Assembly (NCBI GenBank): GCA_963669155.1
Contig: OZ022597.1
Location: forward strand, 1,953,306 to 2,017,305
Reading direction: 5' to 3'
Source: Arbacia lixula
Taxonomy: Eukaryota > Echinodermata > Echinoidea > Arbacioida > Arbaciidae
DNA length: 64,000 nucleotides
Shown here: piece by piece, positions 57,436-64,000 of the stretch
Position numbering within the stretch: position 1 is the first letter of the stretch
Layout of the letters: each line of letters begins with the position of its first letter
Translations under genes and position numbers: made by a program
Notes under the pieces: model-generated
Told to the model about the DNA's origin: nothing
Seen by the model: only the letters and a program-made list of their open reading frames with translations
Databases searched by the model: none

Positions 57436-58048
57436 AGGTATTATGAAACCAAAGAATGGGACCCACCGTCATGCCTGAATTACTCATCCATTCCTTACAG
57501 ATTCCTTGTCTTTTTTTCCATGCATTATAGTGATGGAGCACAAACACAATTTTATACACACAGAAAACAACACGATTTGAAATCCAACATTTTGCACTAA
57601 ATATTTTTTATTAATATTTATTGACCAGAGGCAGACATAACTGCAAAATGTATAAATCATAAAAAGCTCATCTCAATGTCAATTAACAAAATAGTACCAG
57701 GAATTACTATCCATTGCATCAGAAATGTCTGATGGCAGAGCACAATTTTTTCATCATCGTATATCATATTATCTACTCAATGTGACCCACCAATATATTG
57801 TTCTAGTAAGTACTTTACAAACAGTCAAACACAAACACATTTTCATCAACAAGTTTTTGGCTTCTATACAGCTCCAAATTAAAAACGAAAGAACATTTAT
57901 TCATAGCACATATTCAATTAATATTCTTGAATGAACATTCTTGAATGAACGCATTGGAAAAATACATCATTAAGAGTCGATTCAAAATATATTTCATTCC
58001 TCAGGGTAATAGAGAGAAGTGATGGAGCCAAACCTACCAAATCTCACG
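57436..58048. other. Intergenic, nothing recognised
   Basis: AT-rich; no supported genes. Confidence 0.4.
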
Positions 58049-58383
58049 TATCAGGGGAGTGTTTCACCAAGCTGTTCGTAAGCTACACATGACAGTACAC
58101 AGGACTGATGACCAGTTCGTGTGTTAAATGAGATACCCCAATCTGTTCCTCTTTTATCAAAGTGGGAGACAATTTCCAACAATCCTAACCAAAATTTAAC
58201 AAATTATAAAACTTTGTATTCAGATGCTTGTTTGCGCTGGAATTGTAAACTACAAAGATCAGATTGCAACTTTAGCTGATGGGAGTCAAAATCATTGAGA
58301 ATCTGATTTAGCACAAGAATGGGTCACCAGTTGTACATAAAGTTGTTTGTAGCTTACAAACAGCTTGGTGAAACACCCCCCTG
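58049..58383. mobile_element. ~335-bp element, GGGGAGTGTTTCACCAAGC ends
   Basis: The left end GGAGTGTTTCACCAAGCTG and right end CAGCTTGGTGAAACACCCCC are inverted; GTAAGCTACA and TGTAGCTTAC pair next to them. Non-coding. Confidence 0.85.
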
Positions 58384-58840
58384 GTAGCCTAGTTTCTAGC
58401 TATTGATAAGCTACAAACGACTTGACCAGGTGCAAGAGTCACGGCTCAGGGGTTTATATCACACTAATGTTCCTTCACAACCATTTTCTTACGCCCCAGC
58501 GCCAGACTGGGGAAGAAAAGTGGTAATAATTGCCCATTGGCGAGACTACAGACCGCCGCCTACTCCCACCACTTAGCTTGCTATAGCAAAGATGACAGAC
58601 ATGCAGCAGTCTATCATCTTTGGGGACCAGTGTGAACAATGGCCGCACAAGGAAATCATCTAGAGTAAGTCAGTACATACCATTGTTTGCATACATGTAT
58701 AGCCCCCATTTGAGCTAGTGTGCCATGCCCGCATTGCTTGAAACCGTCGCTGACCTCTGTAGGAATCACTCAGAGCTGGTCTCTGAACTTTGCAATTTAT
58801 GGAGTCTCTAGTTTTTTCATTTGATGACTTACAAACATCA
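58384..58840. other. Intergenic with an unassigned open stretch
   Basis: On the minus strand 58659-58475 is open for 60 codons after a CTTACTCTAG acceptor-like site. The product is not recognisable, so I do not call it. Confidence 0.3.
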
Positions 58841-58961
58841 CAGTGGAGCCTGAGATCAAATGCACAGTGATTGCAATCAAATGCAATCAGCTCCATACAT
58901 TGACTGCAATCTGACTGCAATAGATTGCAATCAGCTGTGACGTTGAAATCAGGCCCAACTG
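58841..58961. mobile_element. CAGTGGAGCCTGAGATCAA-family MITE, copy 3 (121 bp)
   Basis: Same ends as 50109 and 51636. Here the flanks read TCA on both sides, unlike the TA of the other copies. Confidence 0.85.
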
Positions 58962-59149
58962 TCATATTCGATTTGTTTGCAATTATTCCTGCTAGTGCTC
59001 AGAATAAACTGATTTCCAATCAGCATGATTATGAAGCATACAGGGAGTTAGACAAGAAAATCTGTTCATTAGGCCATTGGAATTGATACGATAGCATTTG
59101 GCTCTTCTGAATGCACCAACTTGTCAAAAAACATCTGATTTTTCAGATA

Positions 59150-59325
59150 GAAGGGGGATCCTGCCTTCAAGTATTTAACTTTTTTTGAAGCCTTCTATTC
59201 CACCATGTATTTCAATATATATATTTACATGATCAATTGATCCATGACATGTATTTTATATTATTATTGTCTTTATGATTTGGAATGAATAAAAACGAGC
59301 TTGAACTTGAACTTGAACTTAAAAA
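59150..59325 (+). mobile_element. LINE 3' tail with (TTGAAC)n
   Basis: ATTATTGTCTTTATGATTTG, then GGAATGAATAAA, then three to four CTTGAA units is the typical 3' end of CR1/RTE-like elements in marine invertebrates. The 5' part is missing and the boundary at about 59150 is a guess. The open frame starting at 59285 begins with the repeat. Confidence 0.6.
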
Positions 59326-59882
59326 TATACCCCAAATGAGACGCGTATTCCTGTCTAACAGGAAGCGAATAAGCAACACTTCCTGCACACTATATAATGG
59401 TTTTGTACAAAAGAAAGATTTAGAAAGATTTAGAAGACAAAATATTTCAATTCAAATTGGCAATCCACTGCCGTCTTTTTATACATGTATCTCATTTTTG
59501 CTCGAAGATTGGCTCAGCTATTCATCTGTATCACATTTTCTTGACCTTATATTGATGCACAATGCAATGCACACCCGTCAGTTTGATCGTTATAATACAG
59601 TACTCAAATTCAAAATCAACGCTGGCAATTTGAAAAACAAAATAAGTAAAATGTTGTCTTGGGGAAAGTCCATCGTGAAGTAAGGTTGGTTTAATAGACA
59701 CAAATACATGAAAGAAACAAATTATTGGACGAGCTAAAAGTTTGACTAAAAAATCGGTCAAAGGTTAACGGAGTCCTGAATTTTCAAATTCTTAACTTTG
59801 TGACATCACCTGTGAGCTACTTTGCTTTAAGTTGTGTACCTTTTTCTTATTTTTTATTTTCTGACTTCACATATGCACGTAT
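59326..59882. other. Intergenic, nothing supported
   Basis: The frame continuing from 59285 to 59683 is open but its codons look random. A weak AGTTCACCC-family resemblance (TTGTGACATCACCTGTGAGC) occurs near 59798-59817. Confidence 0.35.
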
Positions 59883-60090
59883 TACTGTATTCACCATATA
59901 TTTTGCGGGGGGTTTATTTTCACGGATTTCAGGAATCTGGACTATTTGTGAATTTACCAACACGCAAAATTATGAATACGATGTGCTCGAGCACATGTAC
60001 TACTAGTGCTAGTACTCCACGATCGCGAATTTAACCACTTGTGAAATTGTCGCGAAGTCCTGATTCGCGAAATATACGGCGTATACAGTA
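59883..60090. mobile_element. TACTGTATACGCCATATATTT element, complete (208 bp)
   Basis: The ends TACTGTATTCACCATATATTT-like and ATATACGGCGTATACAGTA are inverted, with the same internal CGCGAA words as 52854-53045. Confidence 0.85.
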
Positions 60091-60341
60091 AATCATTAGA
60101 TGTATTATTATGCACTCAGTCACATCTTTGAAAAATATTTATTCCTTCATCGAAAAACAGAAAAAGGGTAATTCATGGTATGCTGAGTTTAAAGTTTAAC
60201 AGAAAGGATCCAAACACTATTTGAAAGTGTGCTTTTGTACCTTAGTGAGTGTGGTACAACATTATTACAATCACATAGATGTTGAGGGCACATGTACAAT
60301 GGTCCAACATGATGGAATTCTTGAATCGATACATAAAAGTA

Positions 60342-60595
60342 CAGTTAAACCTGTCTTAGTGGCCACCTGTCTATAGCAGCCAACCTGTCTATAGTGGCCA
60401 CTAAACGGACTCCCCCAGAGAGATATCATGTGTTAAAAAAACCTGTCTATAGCAGCCAACCTGTCTATAGTGGCCACTAAAGTAATTCCTCCGGAGAGAG
60501 ATCATGTGTTAAAGAACCTGTCTATAGCAGCCACCTGTCCATAAAGGCCACAACTTTTGTTTCCCTTGGGTGGCCACTAGAGACAGGTTTCACTG
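60342..60595. mobile_element. 254-bp element with internal 75-76-bp tandem units
   Basis: The ends CAGTTAAACCTGTCTTAGTG and CACTAGAGACAGGTTTCACTG are inverted and flanked by TA. Inside, CCTGTCTATAGCAGCCA starts units at 60366, 60442 and 60517, so the element has grown by tandem duplication of a subterminal segment. Confidence 0.88.
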
Positions 60596-61160
60596 TAATT
60601 CCCATACAGGGCAAACATTCAGAAGAAAATTCCCCCCAGGAATGGAATGCCAGGATCCTAGAAACAAAGTTAGAACATGTTTGAAGACAGTACAGCACCC
60701 GTGGATTTTTTTCCCCAAAACACAATAAATGCCAAGCAGCTATATCTGAAGATACCGGATTTAAAATACTCATGAGTACAAAGATAGAAATATCATTTTC
60801 CTGTTTTGGGGAAGAATGTCATCAAAATATACACAAATTCTTCAGAATTAGAAGACACAAATAAAAAAAAATGTTCCTTCTCAAAGCATGTATTTTTCTA
60901 TTGAAATCTACTTGCTAAATATAGTAATGCAAATCAATGATGAAGTCGTTCTTTTATGGTTAGCTTAATCCAATATTCAGCAAAAAATGCCCAAGCATAC
61001 AAACAGTTTTGTTCTTCTTAAGTTAATACAGGAGTTCCATGTACATGGTACATATAAGAAAGTCCAACATTTGCATTGTCCAACATCATTGCAGTTAAAT
61101 TTGTGGATTAATTCATGATTTGACAAGACAAGGCATGTACATGAAACTCTATTTAGGTAG
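60596..61160. other. Intergenic, nothing recognised
   Basis: AT-rich; no gene. Confidence 0.4.
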
Positions 61161-61167
61161 GAGAGAC

Positions 61168-61325
61168 CAAGAGAGAGAGAGAGAGAGGGGGGGGGCATAG
61201 AGAGACAGACAGAAAGAGAGAGAGCAAGAGAGCCATAGAAAGAGAGAGAGAGAGATAGAGACAGAGACAGAGAGAGACAGAGACAGAGAGACAGAGAAAG
61301 AGAGAGTCATAGAGAGAGCGAGGGG
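61168..61325. repeat. (GA)n/(CAGA)n block
   Basis: Imperfect GA and ACAGAG repeat. The Leu/Ser-rich minus frames are translations of it. Confidence 0.92.
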
Positions 61326-62400
61326 AGACAGAGATGGGAAAAATGATGTGGGAGAGGAAGACTGGTGGAAAGAAAGCAACAAACCGACAGAAAAACACAC
61401 GCAAAAAGAAATAAAAACCAACAAACACACAACAACAAAGACCAACACAACAACGACAGACAGAGAGAATGAGAGAAAGAGAATAGCCTACTCTATACAA
61501 CTAATGTAAATTGAACGATTATTGTCTCTACTTCAGCATCAATTTGGTAATCATTTGTTACATTTTCAGCTCAATAAAATTACTTTTTATAGTTGCACGT
61601 CTCATGTGTCCAATTAGGGAAACAAATCTGTACACAACACTTTTACAAAAACACACACATTCGAATCTCTGCAAATAATTACACAATCTGTGTTTACGCG
61701 AAAAAAAACATCCCTGGAGCCACCACCCTAATTTTTTTTTTAAATTTCAGCTGCGTTCACACGCATGCTTACCTCATGTGGGTGGTCTCTAAAGGCACGT
61801 TCACACCGACGAATACGACACTTAAGGAGGAAATCATCGCAAGATACAGCAAAAAGAGTGAATGGGCTAAATAAAATTTCGGTTAAACAAAAAAAAAAAA
61901 GTCTGGCCATTATGTTTACGTTCTGGTTGTCAAGAGCTTGCTTATTCAAGTGAAATGGTTCCCAGTATCTCTGTTTGTTCAGAGTGTGCTCAGGTAGTGT
62001 GTCCGTTTTGCAGGTCCAAAAATGAAGTTGTGTACAATGCCAGTCTTTCATTTATGGAATCTTTCACACGCTGACCTTAAAAATAAGTATGCCAGATGTC
62101 CAATTATTGGAGTCGCATACTAGAAAGGTGGTTTGACATTAAAATCTCTGCAAGTAATTACATGTACACAATTTGTGTTTTTATGACCAATTATTGGAGT
62201 CATATACTAGAGAGGTGGTTTGATGGTGAACATGAAACGGTGGACGGACTGACACACAAACGCAGTTCGGTAGATGGTAATACAAACAGACAGAATGACA
62301 ACTCAGAAACACAAAGCCACTTGCATTTCATAGCCCAGTAGTCTACAGACGCAGACTCTTTTCTGTCACAGGGTTAAGTAAGAAGTCTGCAGATGGTGAC
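61326..62400. other. Intergenic; short duplication at 62096-62225
   Basis: CCAATTATTGGAGTC, then ATACTAGA, then AGGTGGTTTGA occurs twice, at about 62099 and 62190. Nothing else was recognised. Confidence 0.45.
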
Positions 62401-62889
62401 TAGGGCTGCGTTCATGCAACCATCACCAGAATCATGATTTGAATCACGATTTGAATCATGATTAAAAATCGCAAACATGAATCACAACAACGATAGAATC
62501 AGCGTTCAGACGACCTTCTCTCCAATGACGTTTCTCCTCAGATTCGGGCCGATCCAGTGCGCATCGCAGTGCACAGTTTGACCCAGGAAGTATAGGTCAG
62601 CTTTTATGCGTGCATTTTCTGACTTCTACGTCAGCTACTTGACTAGCACTGGAAGTAGGACGACACGATGATGCCATAGAATCTCGATTCAAATCACGGT
62701 TGCGTTTATGCGACCTTTTTCGAACAAGTTTTGCAGAAACGTCTTTCCATGCACCCCTTTTTCCATGTTTCATGTTTGTGATTTGAATCACGTTTATATT
62801 CAATTTCGTCTGAACGCAACCATGATTCTGCAGAAACGTGATTTGAATCATGATTCTAGGGCAAAAAAGTGGCGCATGAACGCAACCTA
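62401..62889. mobile_element. ~489-bp element, GGCTGCGTTCATGC ends, ATCATGATT-rich
   Basis: The left end GGGCTGCGTTCATGCAAC pairs with the inverted GCATGAACGCAACCT at the right. Near both ends ATCATGATTTGAATCACG-type words are repeated in both orientations. Non-coding. Confidence 0.8.
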
Positions 62890-62976
62890 GATATGCCCAT
62901 ACACAATACTCACATCTCCATTGGTAAACCAGGCCATAGTCTCATCTTACCAGACACAACTGGTGCAAAACAGTAT

Positions 62977-63382
62977 CAGGGTTCCCACAGAAATTTGAAA
63001 ACAGAATTCCATGACTTTTCCATGACTAAATAGCTGCTTTCCAGGACTTCCTTTCTGGCACGGTTTCCAAAATCAGACACGTTATGATGACCTCCACCTC
63101 CCCTCACAGCCATCCGTTCCACCCACTATCTTACTCATAACATGTACATCTATTATCATTAATATATGGGCTGTTTCTGACCAGGGTACCATTTCCTTTT
63201 TACCTAAAATTAAAAATTGTCTTGAGCACAAACTCATGTAATTTTCTTGAACTGACAACAATTCCATGACTTTTCCATGACCGAAATCCCCTTTCCATTA
63301 ATTTTTCTCAAATTTTCCAAATTCCCTGAATTTACCCTGACAACAAATTTTTCAAGGATTTTCCATGACTGTGGGAATCCTG
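62977..63382. mobile_element. ~406-bp element, CAGGGTTCCCACAG ends
   Basis: The left end CAGGGTTCCCACAG and right end CTGTGGGAATCCTG are inverted. TTCCATGACTTTTCCATGAC-type words occur inside both ends. Short CAGGG ends suggest a hAT-like origin, but I could not find matching flanks. Confidence 0.75.
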
Positions 63383-63801
63383 TGGGATACTGTATCCCAA
63401 TTGATGTTGCGTCTGCTGGTTAGTTGCACAAGAAAAAAAAACGCTTGTCGCTGACACGCCACATAGTACAGTTGTAACAAGACCGGGCGATGCATTTCAC
63501 GAGAAGGACAAAAATAGTATATAGAGTATATTGGAGGTACATCATGTCAATCATTTCCAATCATTATTCATCATGAAATTTTCAACCTTACAAAAGATTC
63601 TGTGGAGTTATCTGCAGTTCTAAACCCTCTCACTACCAATCATTGACAGTCACACGTCATATACAACACATTTTATCATCTGTGGGAATGAGAGAGTTCA
63701 GACATGCCAGTATATCGGAGGTACATGGTGTCATTCATTTCCAATCACTAGAGGAATAAAATGTTCATCAAATTCCGAATAAATAGTAAATCTATCGCAC
63801 T
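63383..63801. other. 3' flank of the partial gene; ~190-bp spaced similarity
   Basis: TATATTGGAGGTACATCATG with CATTTCCAATCATT (about 63524-63566) resembles TATCGGAGGTACATGGTGTC with CATTTCCAATCACT (about 63712-63750), a diverged duplication. Confidence 0.5.
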
Positions 63802-64000
63802 CTACACGTCCTTCTCAAAGTGTAACTTCCCTTTATCGAGTCCGTTCAGCAGGGCTTCTATATTGAACATCTTGAACATGAGGGTGTCGTGCGACGACGA
63901 AGTGCCCGCCTCGAAGAGCACGGCAAAGTTCTGCGAGCGCAGCCCGTTGACCGGGTTGCGCATCTCGAAGTAGGTGAGGTCCGAGTAGCCGGAGAGGTTG
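63802..64000 (-). CDS. Partial terminal coding exon, unknown conserved-looking protein
   Basis: On the minus strand, entering from the right edge, 65 codons are open to a TAG at 63804-63802. The frame starts NLSGYSDLTYFEMRN and ends LDKGKLHFEKDV. Codons are strongly GC-ending, unlike all surrounding DNA, which supports real coding function. It mixes aromatic, acidic and hydrophobic residues as in a folded domain, and I see no membrane segment. I do not recognise the family. The rest of the gene lies outside the window. Confidence 0.75.
   Translation of the reverse strand, partial: NLSGYSDLTYFEMRNPVNGLRSQNFAVLFEAGTSSSHDTLMFKMFNIEALLNGLDKGKLHFEKDV

Noticed and set aside
58475..58659. 60-codon minus-strand open stretch after an acceptor-like CTTACTCTAG
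   Set aside because: It shows no domain, no partner exon and no coding bias, and repeats surround it.
59285..59683. 132-codon frame starting in ELELELELK
   Set aside because: It begins inside the CTTGAA tail repeat of a LINE end and continues as AT-rich sequence without coding signs.

Overview
The window looks like a gene-poor stretch of an invertebrate deuterostome genome, most probably an echinoderm of the sea-urchin type. This is inferred from four things: AT-rich DNA, introns with GT/AG borders, very dense CT, CA and poly-G simple repeats, and many small non-autonomous DNA transposons with TA or TTAA target sites. Nothing bacterial is present. Species cannot be fixed from sequence alone. 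Most long open frames are simple repeats or transposon sequence.

Three coding loci can be supported well. (1) On the + strand, 37342-41598 is a three-exon gene for a membrane-anchored wax-ester-synthase/diacylglycerol-acyltransferase (WSD) family protein. Its exon borders join in phase to give 740 residues. (2) On the - strand, 55383 down to 47520 is a TRM10-type tRNA m1G9 methyltransferase, most like TRMT10B. It was rebuilt from six coding exons whose phases all match, with a possible extra 5' exon at 56315-56352. (3) On the - strand at the right edge, 63802-64000 is the last coding exon of a gene I do not recognise.

Weaker candidates are terminal-exon-like frames at 2073-2351 and 2805-2957, a hydrophobic GPCR-like ORF at 10221-10601 followed by poly(A), and an ORF at 24370 that is interrupted by a 249-bp MITE and stays open on the far side.

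Layout: 1-37 kb is intergenic, made of microsatellites and transposon families, including nested inverted-repeat elements at 17.4-19.6 kb and foldback palindromes at 25.5 and 32.1 kb. The WSD gene lies at 37.3-41.6 kb. From 41.6 to 47.2 kb there are more repeats. The TRMT10B gene fills 47.5-56.4 kb, and its introns hold a Tc1-like element, a foldback element, an 89-bp tandem array, two copies of a long repeat and other MITEs. From 56.4 to 63.8 kb there are MITEs, a LINE 3' tail and simple repeats.

Main observations: the last coding exon of the methyltransferase is one unit of a 66-bp tandem repeat that continues into its 3' UTR; an ORF gets its present stop codon from a transposon; the acyltransferase has Pro in place of the second His of HHxxxDG; and one transposon family has three copies flanked by 7-bp target duplications. 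The genes do not form an evident functional unit.
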